Shown one piece after another: positions 12,701-25,003 of a DNA stretch of 64,000 bases (positions are counted from its first letter, which is position 1; each line of letters begins with the position of its first letter). The position numbers were made by a program, and so were the translations under genes. The notes below the pieces were generated by a model. It was not told the origin of the DNA. It worked only from the letters and a program-made list of their open reading frames with translations, and searched no databases. Source of the DNA: Cyanoderma ruficeps (lineage: Eukaryota > Chordata > Aves > Passeriformes > Timaliidae); assembly GCA_008694505.1 (NCBI GenBank), contig VZDJ01004378.1, positions 24,427,012 to 24,491,011 on the forward strand, read 5' to 3'.

Positions 12701-13939
12701 ATGTAAAATATATATGTATCTAATACGTACATAGTATTCTTCCACACACAAATATATATATATATATGCTCACACAGATATATTTATGTGCAATGCCCAT
12801 AATGCGTTGCTTGCATTGATTATGTATTTGCACACATATATTTATAAATATTATATATAGTATATATATCACATATACATACATATAATGCCTAGTGGTT
12901 TCTCTGAAAATAAATAAATGCAAGGCATGAACTGCAATCTTGCTTTAATTAAACTTGTTAATTTGTCCTTTTGGCTAAAAATGAAGGTGTGAAGTTGGAA
13001 GGCTGATGTGCTGCAAGGCTTTACAGCAGGTGGTGGAGGAGTGCACTGGAAGTTAAGGATTAGTGTCTTTGGAGCCAGTAACAGATTTTAAGGAAAAGAA
13101 ACTGAGGGTCAGAACTGGCAGTGCGTCTTTTTTACACTACATATGATACCTTCTATTTGTTATTTGAGAAAATGTATTTGCTTTTGATTATGAGACACAT
13201 TGGATTCACAGTCACACCAAGCTACCATAATTCAAGTGAACATAAAAAAGTCCTCATTGCAGCACTTACATATGGTAACTGATAATTATTCTTGTATTAT
13301 ATGATTGATTTTAGATTGTCACACTTTCTTCCACTGAATTTTTACATTTTTCCAGTCTACCTGATTAATCAGGTCAACTATTGACAGGAGTTAGAAATTT
13401 TAGATATAATACTCATAGGCCTATGTATTTGTTAAAGAATTAAAAATTTCCACATAGTAGGTGTAAATGTTCACAGTTGCACTTGCATGCATGTATGATA
13501 CTTTAGAAATGGAAAAGTCTGTTGAGATTATACAATGAGAAAACACTGGAAAATAACAATGTTTTCTCTCTCTCTCTGCCCTTGGCTGCATGCTTCCACT
13601 TCCCGTCTTGTGTTGGCTCAAGTTACTGTGCAGCCACGTGGTGCTCCCCTTCCCTGGTGATTGGGGACAGAGCTTTGCTGGTGTGGAAGTTTTCTGAGTG
13701 AATGGAGAAGAGAGAGCTATTATTAATGGATGAATGTGGAAACTGCATGCACATTGCAACACTCCAAATCTTATTACCAGTAGGAAACTCATTACATATC
13801 TATATAGAGAGAGCTATGATTTCTTGGTAGGTCTAATTTGATAGCCCAATTAAAACAAAGGAAAGAGTTATAATAGTAACACAATGCTACCATTCACAGT
13901 CCAAATTGATATGGGAAACTGTCTTTAACCCAGCTACTT
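9766..13939. other. noncoding DNA, nothing recognised
   Basis: A+T-rich unique-looking sequence. It contains TATTTATTTATT-type low complexity near 9780 and 10045, and an alternating TA tract at 12751-12768 within a wider TA/CA-rich zone (about 12700-12890). I see no transposon signature and no convincing exon. Confidence 0.6.
12700..12890. repeat. TA/CATA-rich low-complexity zone
   Basis: Contains (TA)9 at about 12751-12768 plus many short ATATAC, CACACA and ATATAG blocks up to 12890. The short minus-strand ORF across it is rich in Tyr and Ile only because of this composition. Confidence 0.7.
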
Positions 13940-13989
13940 ACACACACACACACACACACACACCCCTACACCCCCCCCCCACACACACA
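13940..13989. repeat. compound (CA)n / C-run microsatellite
   Basis: An uninterrupted (AC) run of about 11 units is followed by CCCCTACA, ten Cs and then ACACACACA. The ORF reading Thr-His repeats across it is an artefact. Confidence 0.95.
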
Positions 13990-16900
13990 ATTGTAGTCTC
14001 TACTTACTTTCTCTGGTGTTTTTTTCACTCTCCAGTCTCCTTCAAGGTGGTTAAGGTTGTGGGACACTCTTTCTCAGACAGAAGAGATGGGAAAGGGTGT
14101 TAGCAAGTTGTTTACGTCCCCACTTTGACACCAGCAAAAGTTTGATGCTTCTGGGGAAATTTGAAGGGGTTCTTTCCTCCTTCTTTTGGGGGTGCACTTG
14201 TATTTATGTTTATCCATTTTCTCAAAGACTTTGCAAGTATTCCCTTAACTTGTTCTCAGTCATTTTCATAATTCCACTTTCTTATTTTTCTGTAGCCTTT
14301 GTAAGTCTAAACTGGTTTAACAAGATTTTATGTCTGTCGAGACCAGTGACTGACCATTGTGATTTCTGTTTAGTTCAGTGTCCCTGGTACCACTCTGTGT
14401 TTATGTTCTTGTATGTCATATCTTATTTTATATTCTAGACAATTCAACCTGCAAATAATAATTGCTTTTGGCACTATAAACTAAAGCTAACATATCAAAA
14501 CTAACTTCTAGGTAACAGACATTGTAGCTAAAATAAGTTAAATTTCTTGCTTCTTTCCCTCTTCTTTGTAGATACACATCAGCACAACCCCACCCAACCA
14601 TACCATATGTACACAGCAGTCACATTCCTATGATTCTACATTTCCTTTGTTTGAAAGAACCTGTGACAGAGATTTCTATTCAAGTTAGGGATTATCAATT
14701 TACAGCAGGCTTGTAGTACACAGCACAAACTTGAACACTTTTGTTTTTCCTGAGTTATCTCTTCAAATATGTTTTGAAATGGTAAAACATACAGCTTGTA
14801 GTCAGCTCTGTTAGGGACAGCAACCCATGTAAAAATCTAGTGATTTCAAGGGATTGACATATGGCTTCTACAAATCAAAAATAATGCCATTTTCATTGAC
14901 TATTCAACATTACAACTGTTTGCATTTCAGTTTAGGAAAATTAAGAAAAACAGAGAAAATCCTACTGAGTTTTGACAACACACTAAGTTCACATAAAGCT
15001 CAGAACTTGCCATTACTCAGAACTTGGAATGGCCTCTATATTTCATCTTGAGTAGTTAATTATACATTTTATAAGGAAAGAAAATGACTAATAGCGGAAG
15101 AAGCACTTTGGTGATGAGTGGAAAGTGATTATTTACAATGCAGTAATTTGATACATCTTGTTCAGGTTGTAGATGAAAGATATTTTAATGTGAGAAAGGT
15201 AAGATAACATTTACCGGCAGTTACTCATATGACTGTTCCTCCTTTCACTGAAAAACTGAAAGCAGAGTGGAAGCTATAATGAATCTTCTCTATACTTCCT
15301 TTCTTGGTGAATCTGCATAAAAGCCCTGTGAAAATCAGTAGAATGCATGACTTGTAGACGTGGCCCATGACATTTAAGGCAGTAATTTCATTTTGGGAAG
15401 CATGTCAAGTAATAAAACTCAAAGAAAGTTTTGGCTTTCTGTCTGTAATCCCATCAGTATTCAGAATTTCTCAGAGAATTTGAGATAGTCAGAGTGTAGA
15501 AAAGGATACTATCATTTCTATCAGGGTGGCAGCCCAGGGACATCCAGGAACAGAGCTCCGTTGTGCTAAGCAGTATAGAAATGCAGTAGCTGACATCGTG
15601 TGCCCTGACAAGGATGCCTGGCATTCCTGATCAGGCCTAAGTGTTGCTCAAAGTTGTAGGGTGTGTCCTCCAGAAAAAGAGAGGCAGTAAGCAGAACTAC
15701 TAGCTCAAGTCCCAAAAGTGATAGTGCATCTATGGATAGCAAGATTACCCCTGGAAGAAATCTGAACCTTGATCTATGTCTCATTAACTGTCTCAACCCG
15801 TTGTTGGAGCAGAGTTCAGGACCAAAAATGGTACCAAGTTGTATGGTTTTGAGAACAGAACATGAAGTATACAATCTTGATTTGTGAAATAACATAAAGT
15901 ATTTAAAAGAAGATGCAGGAAAAACTACTAAAAGCACTATGAAAAGGTTTTCTCATCAAAGACCATGAGAACAAAGTCAATCCATGACAAAAGACTTCCC
16001 TGAGCTAAGGAGACAATTCCATTTTCCCAGGAGCCTTTCTATGATGTCCAATTCTTATGAATCACAATACCATATTCTTGTCAAGTTTTGCCCCTTGTGC
16101 TCTTCATTTCTAGGATATAGTTAAGAGCCATTTTAGCTATGTTAGAGTCAGAAACATCTGCTGTACCAGTGTGCCAGCGTTACCAGGGTTGGCTCTCCAT
16201 CTGAATTTTTATTAGGCATTACCTTAGCAAACATACTGTGCTTGTCAGCATTATATAAAAAAGGAATAATCTCAGGTCTTTCTGTGATAGATCAGTCCTT
16301 TGGTTTGAGAAAATGTAAAAAAAATCCTAAGTGAATATTCTTGTAAAAGCAACTATATGCTATTTACAAACATTTTTAATAATCTGTAGTAAATAGAAAA
16401 AGGTGAGCTGCCTGTTATTTTATGAGAAGCCTACTTGATCTTTCATCTCTCTTTTTAAAAATTGCTAAAATTGATTAATCAATTATGTTTTCTGCTGTAA
16501 TTTTTGAAAACTGATTTAATGATTTTTTTTTCCCTAATATAGCTTGTTTTTACCCAGTGCATTTGATTTGGCAGATATCATTTCAGTTATATGATGGAGA
16601 TGGCATATTTATCTCTTGCTAATACTTTCTCAACAGCTTTTGAACTTATTGTATAATTGCAACCAAATTTATCAGAATAGTAGAGCTATCAAAATTACAC
16701 CAGACTCTATAAGCTTTGTAAAAAAAATTGGAGTTGGACAGAGGAGAGATTTATTTTTCTTTCCTTTTCAGGAAAGGTTTCTGAAGGAGAGCCAAGGAAG
16801 GGTTTTACTGTGCTCTGACGTGCTCTGGCACACAAGGAAATAAGAAATCAGTGCAGCACACCACCGTTTTTACATCCCATTTACATTTAATGGGATGTGC

Positions 16901-18881
16901 GTGGCCAGTGGTCGCATCCCATAAGCCAAAGCTGAGAGGAACACATATTGCAGGAGTTGGGGGTCCTGCGGAAGGGCTCATGAGCAGAGCTGGTTACTTC
17001 TAGTATTGGGGGCAACACTGACATATGTGCCATAAATCATACCAATAAGGCTTTGTAGGTCATTAACCCACTGGAGCAGGGTTCATTTCACAAATCCTTG
17101 TCTCCTACTGCAGTCCCTCATTTCTGTATTTGTTAATGTATGATATTTACTGCAATTGCTACTACTGCTACTTGCAAAAATAAGTGAGAAAATAAATAAA
17201 ACCCATAGACTTTCCACTGGGAGCAGCATGTCCAATCCATCAACACTTTATTTCTGAGCAGTAATGCCAGTTAACTACAACATGATCTAAAGCTCTGCTG
17301 TTGCTCTAACAAGTGGATCCCCGTTATTAAATCATTGCATTTGCTATTCTGCTTGTCAATAAAAGTGCAGGATCAATCCATATTGGAAATAACTGTGAGT
17401 TATCGTCTATAGCTGTCAAATTCTTATGCATAAAGTAGAAACCTTACATATCAATGATATCCACTTTACTTTATAAATTTAAGTCAAAATCATTACCTCG
17501 TAACAATAACAGCAAGAGAAAAAAAAATCTAGTGATTTTGTGTCCAGGATAAGAATTGACCCTTTTATATTTTAATTGGCTTTGGTTTTGGCTACATAGA
17601 ACTAAGCCAAAAATGTTATGATCTCATTTGTTTTTAAGCATGGGATTCTATGCAGAAATTAATTTAAATTATTTATTTATTTTTACTGGCAAGCAATTTT
17701 TGATCTTTTTTTTATCTTCAGATTTCTCATTATGTATTTCCTAGCTTATATATCTTTCTCTCTAGTTAATTTCCATTTTTATCCATAACATGGAATTTGT
17801 TTCAATAAATACAAAGATGCACTTCTTGGTTCTGTGATTTTTGGATGCATTATTTTCATTAGAAGTTATACATATTGATTTTTCAATTTTTTTTTGTGCC
17901 GTAAAAAATATTTGTACTGAAAAAATATTTGCTGCAAGTTCAAAGATGTGTTTTTTTCAGATGACCATTGTTGTTTCCATGGAGTTTTAAGACTCACTCA
18001 TCCTATGAAATACCAGAAAGTTATATACCAAGCAAACACATTTTTATTTAGATAAATAAAATAAAAAGCCCTTGAAGTCTCTGGGGAAAAAAAAAATTGG
18101 AGCAACATCAGAAGTCAGTACTGCTCTTATTTTGTTTTCAAGATCATGTGGGAGAAATCCTCTTCTTTAATATAAAGGCATTGTCTGTAAACACTGATAA
18201 CAATGTTTTCAAAAATAATTTATTTTCAGAGCCCATTTTGTAAAAAATTTCTGCTAATCTCAGCCACAATAAGATTGCACAAAGTAAATAGGAATTACAT
18301 CCTAGATTTTTCTTTTTCTTACAAGCACTGTGGTTTGTCTTTGTGCATTTTGTTGCTACTTTATATGGGGCTTTCCTTATGATATTATAGGGTTTGCATT
18401 GTTGGTTCCAGACAGCATTTCTCAACGGTAGCTTTTTTGCAAACAGGCTTATATATATCACAGGCACTTCTCTTTCTAATTAAAGCATCTTCTAGTTCTC
18501 CAAACTCAAAGATAACATTTACATTTAATTTCTATTATATAATCATCTATTGTATCCACCTGGAGGTTAGTGAAGAAGGGATAGATTTCATAAATGTTGC
18601 ATTTGAGATGGAACAATTTAATTACATGGAGTCTCCTTCCATGACATTTGCATAAAATGATGGTATTAAGCTCCCAGTGGTGCTCTTCCCATCATACACA
18701 AGATCAAAGAGCTATTATGCTCTGAGTCTGTCTGCAGCTGTTAAATGCTTTCAAGGACTGTTCTCAGTCTCTCAATTTTTCAAGAGTATTTGCCATAGGG
18801 GAGTATTGACGTTTCCACTGTAGTCAAGCTGTAATTTTCCCAAGTCAGTGTTGTGTTCAGGCGACTGCCATGTTCAATGCC
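13990..18881. other. noncoding DNA, nothing recognised except a hairpin
   Basis: A+T-rich sequence. The G+C-richer pieces near 15530-15800 and 16840-17060 hold no repeat I can name. ORFs up to 123 codons (14097-14438 +, 15566-15937 -) show no recognisable motif. Homopolymer T and A runs are common around 17500-18100. Confidence 0.55.
16872..16898. other. perfect 10-bp inverted repeat (hairpin)
   Basis: ACATCCCATT (16872-16881) and AATGGGATGT (16889-16898) are exact reverse complements separated by the 7-nt loop TACATTT. The sequence GCATCCCATAAG occurs again just downstream at 16914. No function is evident. Confidence 0.85.
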
Positions 18882-19013
18882 TCAGGATTCAGCTGTGGAA
18901 TCATGTAACACATAGGATACTGTGGTGGTGAAACGTGGTTTCTTTTTCTCAGGAACCAGGGCTCTCTCAGGAGCTGCCTCTTGCTGAGTAGCTGCTAGCA
19001 CCTCCTCAATGTG
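18882..19013 (-). other. possible terminal coding exon, protein unknown
   Basis: On the minus strand, an AG at 19015-19014 is followed by 43 open codons and a TGA (18884-18882). The peptide begins HIEEVLAATQQEAAPERALV, goes on to a basic KKKPRF patch and ends DSTAES. It is rich in Glu, Ala, Lys and Thr, with mixed codon use and higher G+C than the surroundings. The frame stays open upstream to about 19109, where the residues look random. The acceptor has only a modest pyrimidine tract and no AATAAA is seen in the next few hundred bases. It could be a last exon, a retrocopy fragment or chance. Confidence 0.2.
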
Positions 19014-19818
19014 CTTCACATGGAAATGATGACTTAGGCAGCCGCAACAGTGAGGAAACAGGATGCAAGGACGTGCATGTGTGCATGTGGATGTAAGGGA
19101 GACGGACAAAGATGAGGAAGAGGTACATGGATGAGACTTAAATTTAAATGTTTTTTGTTCTCTTAGTTATGGTACCAGGAACTTAGCTCTCAGTGCAAGG
19201 GTAGTTGTACATTGAAACATTGTAACTAGCACTTATGTTGTAATGAACTGTTTTTTTCTTATCCTCCAGTTTCCTGTAAAGACAATTGTTCATCTTACAG
19301 GCACAAGATATTAAGTTCAGAATTTTCATAACTCATTACACAACATTAGGCTGCTTAAATCCACAAATTACCCATAAATCTCCCATAAAATCAATCACTT
19401 TGCAAATAGCTGATTAGATGAAAGACTTAGAGATGAATTATCAAAGAAACAATTCACTTATGAATGATGAAAGTAGTTAACAGAAGTATGTACCCTAAGT
19501 GACACAAAATCTTGCTTGATATTTTAGAATGTGTTTAATACTACAGCCTTTAGTGGAATTACCAATAATTCTCAGAGGGCTTGTCATGGACCATTCTTGA
19601 AGCAGGTGCCTATTATACAAAGAAAAGCTTTGTCTGGGCAGATCTGCAAATGATGCATGATAGGATTATATAAGTTAGCACTGCTTGTTCATTCCAACAC
19701 TTGCATTTCAAGTTTATTTTTTACCCAGTTCTCAGGCAAACAAACTTATGCTTCTTACAGACCTGCAACAGAAACATTGAGCATAAAAATCACCTGTTAA
19801 AAGTTTTAGTCAAACATT

Positions 19819-20129
19819 GTGGCAGTGTCTGAGAACATATGCTCATATGCATGGCAAGCTCTAGATGATGCCTCTATACTAGAGTGTTTCTTCCCACTCT
19901 CCTCCCTGTGCTTATGCCATGGAAGTATTTTCTTAAATGTGACTACAAGACTACAGAAGGTGCACCAGCGCCTTGCAGCACTGAGAGTCAAAACCAGCCT
20001 GCTAGGGGAAGACTGGATGTCAAGCCTTGACATTGGCCAGATCCATCAGAAACGTCATGAGCTCCTTTTTAAAATCCGAACAGATTGACAAAAGTCCTCA
20101 CAAACTCTCTCTGTCAAAAAAAAAAAAAA
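19819..20129 (+). other. coding-like island ending in a poly(A) run
   Basis: An 89-codon ORF (19819-20088) has a regular charged C-terminal half (RLQKVHQRLAALRVKTSLLG, then GEDWMSS, IGQIHQKRHELLFKI). It is followed 27 bp later by 14 consecutive As (20116-20129). ORF plus A-run resembles the 3' end of a retrocopied transcript. However, there is no AATAAA between the stop and the A-run, and no recognised parent gene. The opposite strand is also open for 75 codons, which weakens the coding reading. An exon, a fragment of an old repeat, or chance are alternatives. Confidence 0.2.
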
Positions 20130-21070
20130 CCCAAAAACCTAAGCCAAACCCAAGACACCAAAAACAGCTTTGAAACTTTTCCCAAATCACTGCTAGCACA
20201 GAACCCGGAACACACTGGCGTCCCTAACTGGTTTGATGGCACTGGGGGCTGCCCAAGGGTCCCTTCTTGGAGAATGCTTCCTTGAGGAACTGCTCTGAGC
20301 ACCAGCATTGGAGCTGGGGGGCTGACAGCCTGTCAGCACAGACACTGCATATCTAAATTCATACTGTCAAAGAAAATATGCCTGGGCCAGCAGGTCAGCC
20401 ACTCCCTCTGGGATGAGGGATGGAAACAGCAGGGAGCAGCCAGAGAACATATCTGACACATGAATGGTAGCCAAGACTGACCAGTCCAGATCAGTAGTAT
20501 AGTGAGGAAGTAGGTGTGAAGTCAAGCCTGGAATTCAATCTGTGGGCCGGGATCAAGTCCAGAAACACCTGGTGAGCACAGAGTCATGAGACTAAGCTCA
20601 GTAAAACCAGGGAGTCAGCCTGCAAGTTGGTGTTGGGTCAACATGGTCCCCACCAACCATGACTTGGCTAAACTGCCCACCAGCACTCCTCTAGCTCAGG
20701 CCCAGGTCTCTTCTGGGCCCATGGCTGTGGGTTCTGTCCCAGGTGAGGAAGCTTCAGCATTCTGGATTGTTTGAGCACAACAGAGGCCAGAAAGAGAAAG
20801 CACCAGAAAGAGAAAATCAGCTTGCTGGGGATAGCAAGTAGAACCATGGGACAAGCATCACTTTTCCTAAAACCTCATAAATTCAGGCTATAGAAAAGCT
20901 GGCTTGTTTTCAATCATGCCATCACATGTTGTTTTATTCTGTTCTTGCTGCAGACCAAGTTTCTTTATGGCTTGGTACCAGCTGAACTCATGGCAAGTTT
21001 ATAGGGATGTGCGCATCGAGGGTATCTGGTATTTCTAGTTCCCCTTGCAGTGTCTGGCAGGGTGAGAGTC
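20130..21070. repeat. G+C-richer, repeat-like island of unknown family
   Basis: Base composition rises above the flanks, with stretches such as CTGGGCCAGCAGGTCAGCCA, CAAGTCCAGAAACACCTGGT and GGCCCAGGTCTCTTCTGGGC. The abrupt composition change and purine/GG-rich wording resemble old avian LTR material. I cannot align it to a named family, and no terminal TG...CA with duplicated flanks is visible. No ORF is convincing. Confidence 0.35.
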
Positions 21071-23319
21071 AGGTGTAATTAGGAGGAGCCCCTTGCACAG
21101 CACAGAGAATGCTCCATGAGGCACAGCAGCCCACAGTACAGGCAGTCTTCATAAACCTGCAGGCTGAGAGCACTCTTTGTACTCTATGGAAATAACCTAT
21201 CTCCACAGAACACTCTTTGCCTCATTGGTGTTTAGCACTCTGTAAGACAACAGAATAGTTTAAAATATCATCAGTCCTTCGCAGTTTGGGTGACCAAGTA
21301 AAAATGGATCAGCCTGCCTGGACGCTGTAGCCAGTGTCTTTGCCTCATTTTGTAATTTCTCTGTGTGATTGAAAATAATTATGGTCATAGCATCCTTTAC
21401 CTTATGGGCTGTTGCCCCCCAAAGATCAGTATGGGCTCTGAGAGAAAGACTTCTGATCTGAATCGTTCCTATATGGGGTGTTTGTGTTAGGCAGTCTGCT
21501 TTCCTTTAAAGGATACTAGAAATACACTTTTCACACCTCCACTTTTAGAATACATCTGTTGCTTGAAGCAGTTTGTAGGGACTTTGGCTGTTGAAAGATT
21601 TAGTACTTGTTTCCAGCTCCATCTCATCTAACTGCTTTTCAGGACAAGAATTAGTCTTTTTATTTAGTTGTATTATACCTAAACCTCAAAGTCCAGTGTA
21701 CTTCTGTGAAGCCTGCCTGTGGACATGCTCAGAAAAATGATTGTGTTTGCCAAACTCATAGTAATGGGTCAATTTGATATAAACTGGACATTTTCTTCCT
21801 TTTTTTTTTTTTTCCCTCCTTTTTTTGGTGTGTGGAGGAGCTTCTGAAAGCTACTGTTAGATGCTAGTGTAATATGCTAATGTTAGATGCATCTGTTGGC
21901 AGCCCAGAACAACAAAAGGTACTCACAGATGGAGTTTGCAATAAATATTACGTGCCTGAGGACCCCTATAAAATCTAATAAACAGTTAGCTACATTGGAC
22001 ACATTTCCACAAAATAGATTCTAAATTACTACTGGCATTGAAAATATGTTTTTTAACTCAGCAGAACAAGTTTAGTTCTACATAAATGCTCAGAAGTTAC
22101 CCAGTTTTAGGAGCGCAAAGAGTATTTGCCTCAAGATAGTCAAGTAAAATGGTAACTGCCTTATTCCTCTTTATTTTATAGTTAAAATATGAAAAATTAA
22201 AGCGATTAACATTGTGAATGCTTGGTATATGTTTCCATTTTGTTCTGTCTTTATCAGAAGCAAAAATCTTGGATAGGTCCAATTTACCTTTCACATGAAC
22301 TGAAGTAGTTTTCTCCTAAGGCCATAGTCTGGGTTTTTTCTTCATATTTCAGCACATTTAATGGACTCCATTGTTATTTGAGGAATTCAGTCTCTAGAGA
22401 GAAGTTTTGGTCACATGATGAGTATTAATCTAGTAGTTGATTCCTTGACACCACAAACTCATTTCACCTCCTAGAATCCACCCAAAATTCTAGCCTTTCA
22501 ATGGCAGTGCTGAAAAATATTGTATTTAATTCTCATGTAGATGACGCCTATGGGCAATTTGCAGGTAGAGCTGGTGCATGAAAGCAGAACTGTTACAAAT
22601 GATGGTATACGTTGTGCTCTGCAGTTTCTATTTCTGAGGAACAGCTATAGAATATTTTTATACCCTTCCCTTTAGAGTACAGAGTAATGTGATATATTTT
22701 GAAATTTCAGTAGTGCCTTTCTACCACTGTTGCTACTAAAAATGTTCTTCAAGAAAAACAAAATTTCCTCTCCCTTCTCTGTTACTCTGCTGTGTCTGAA
22801 TTCTCTCTTATTCCTGGAGACATGTCAAGTCATGCAAACTTTTTTTTGGGTAGTCATGGCTGCTCTTACACTCTGATCTTATCCTTCTCTGATTAATTCA
22901 CCTTTTTAGAGTATTGAATTACTAACTACAAGAAAAAGAGCAGTAATCATTTCTTTCTTTGGATTAGCACTGAAAAGTATAAAATTGTAGACCAGTACCA
23001 GACTATCAATAGAAGTCTGGTATTTCAATGTACTTCCTTATTATATCTTAAGCAATTTAATTTCTCTTGCTTAAATTTAAGAATTACAGATTAGGGGAAA
23101 AGTCATCCCAAGTTTGTATAAGTGGCTAAAAATTTCTTTCAATATTAAATCTAAAAACTAGAACTTTAATAAGTTAAAATTATGGAGTAGTTCATTGGAT
23201 GTATCGTATTTGCTAATATCTGATTAAGATGACGTGCAGTTTACTTAGAACTTCTATAGAGCAATAATAATATACTGATGTTCCTAAATCAGGAACAAAA
23301 TAGTTTTTACAAAACCATG
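21071..23319. other. noncoding DNA with a pyrimidine tract
   Basis: A+T-rich, with a T/C-only tract at about 21791-21826 (13 Ts, CCCTCC, 7 Ts). No gene or transposon recognised. Confidence 0.6.
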
Positions 23320-23515
23320 GGCAAGTTCAGGCCAGAAGGCACCTCAAGAGGTCATTTTTAAAGTGGGGTCAGACCACATTGTTGAGGGCTTTAATCAGCC
23401 TAGGTTGAAAATCTTGAGGAATGAGAATACAAGCTTCTCTGGGAATCCTGTTCCAATGCTTGGCCATCCTCATGGTGAAAAGATTTGGCCTTATACCTAT
23501 TTGGAGCCTTTTTTT
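23320..23515 (-). mobile_element. CR1 LINE, 3' UTR fragment, antisense
   Basis: Reads as the reverse complement of a CR1 3' end: AGGCCAGAAGGCACCTCAAG, AGGTCATTTTTAAAGTGGGG, TCAGACCACATTGTTGAGGG, TCTCTGGGAATCCTGTTCCA, ATGCTTGGCCATCCTCATGG and TGAAAAGATTTGGCCTTATA. The order and spacing fit, with many substitutions, so it is an old copy. Confidence 0.85.
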
Positions 23516-24940
23516 TCAAGATCTAATTGAAAACTGATTTGAGCCTTTGGATAGATGGCAGAAGCACACATAAACAATCACACTGCTGTATATTCATGTG
23601 AAAGGACTTAAGTTACTACCTCAACACAAGTAATCAAGCTGTGACAGATGTCATCAAGTTTTATTACAAAATGTGAGTTTCCACTTCTTAACTGAATAAC
23701 TTAGCAGAAACAGTAGTTTCCAAAAATCTGTAAGTAGCTATGAGCATACCCTACAGTTCCACTGAGCACATCTGCCATAACAAACCTGCCAAAATTTCAA
23801 GAAATCAATGGATCTGTCAAGAACGGCTTTTTCAATCCTTTATTTATAACCAAGTAAAACATTAGACTATAGTCGCCTCCCTGCTGGGATCTTCTTCAGT
23901 CACTAGAAAAAACCTGTAGCAGACCTTTAAACTTCTATCTGATGAAATGGCTGCATTATGCCTTACTGCTTTTTGAGAGCTATCACAGAGCAAAAAGAGG
24001 ATTTTTTATCTGAGATACAGATTTTTTTTATGTCATTCAATCAAACATTTCTTTCCCACTTAACAATATGGATAGATAATGTGAAATACAGGATATTTTG
24101 CAGAACTATCGAATATAACTTCCTTAAATCATTATGCAGCCAGAATGAAACAAAAACAGAAACTTGAAGACAGAGAAGTTTTCCTGTGTTCTGAAATACA
24201 GCATTTTGGAATATCTACAATTAAAGGAAAAGCTATTGTATTTGATCCAATTACCAATGTTACTTGCAGCAAATATCAGCATTGCTGATCCCTATTTATT
24301 TTTGTCAATTCATTTAGCCTGAGAAAAACAGTGGAGACATCTGTGAAAACTTGCTCTTTTCTATCAACGTAAGGCTAAAAGGATATGGTACAGAGCACCT
24401 TTCAGCTATCCATAAAGAAAGGTAAAATGTCATAGTAATAGCAATTTTTTTTTTTTAAATAGAGAAATGATAAGAGATCTACCTGAAGATGAAGAGAGGA
24501 AATAGTTAAATAGTAAGTCTAAATGACTAACATACAAATAAAATAAAATGAAAGTCATCCAGATATTTCACAAGTTTCTTATGTGACTAGGAAGTTTGGA
24601 AAAAAAAAAACAAAGAAGGGATACATATTCCCTGTTGTTTTGTTCTCTGTAAAAATTACTGTATAAACATATAATTGACACCCTTGAAAAATATTTTTAT
24701 GGATGTTTTTCTGAAGCTTGCATCCAAGGCAAAAAACTCTGGCTGATAAAGCAGCATGTAGATCCAGAAAAGATTAGGAAAACAAGAATTCATTATTCAT
24801 GCCTTATGTAAGAACTACTCCAAATCATATAAGGGCAAAATAAGAAAATAAATGGTCTCACCTGAAGACAGAGCTTAGATAGAATCACTTAGTATGACCA
24901 AATCTTTTTTATTTGTAGCATACAGACCCCACAAGAAGTA

Positions 24941-25003
<63 letters not shown>

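Noticed and set aside
13906..14103. ORF with Thr-His repeats
   Set aside because: It translates the (CA)n microsatellite.
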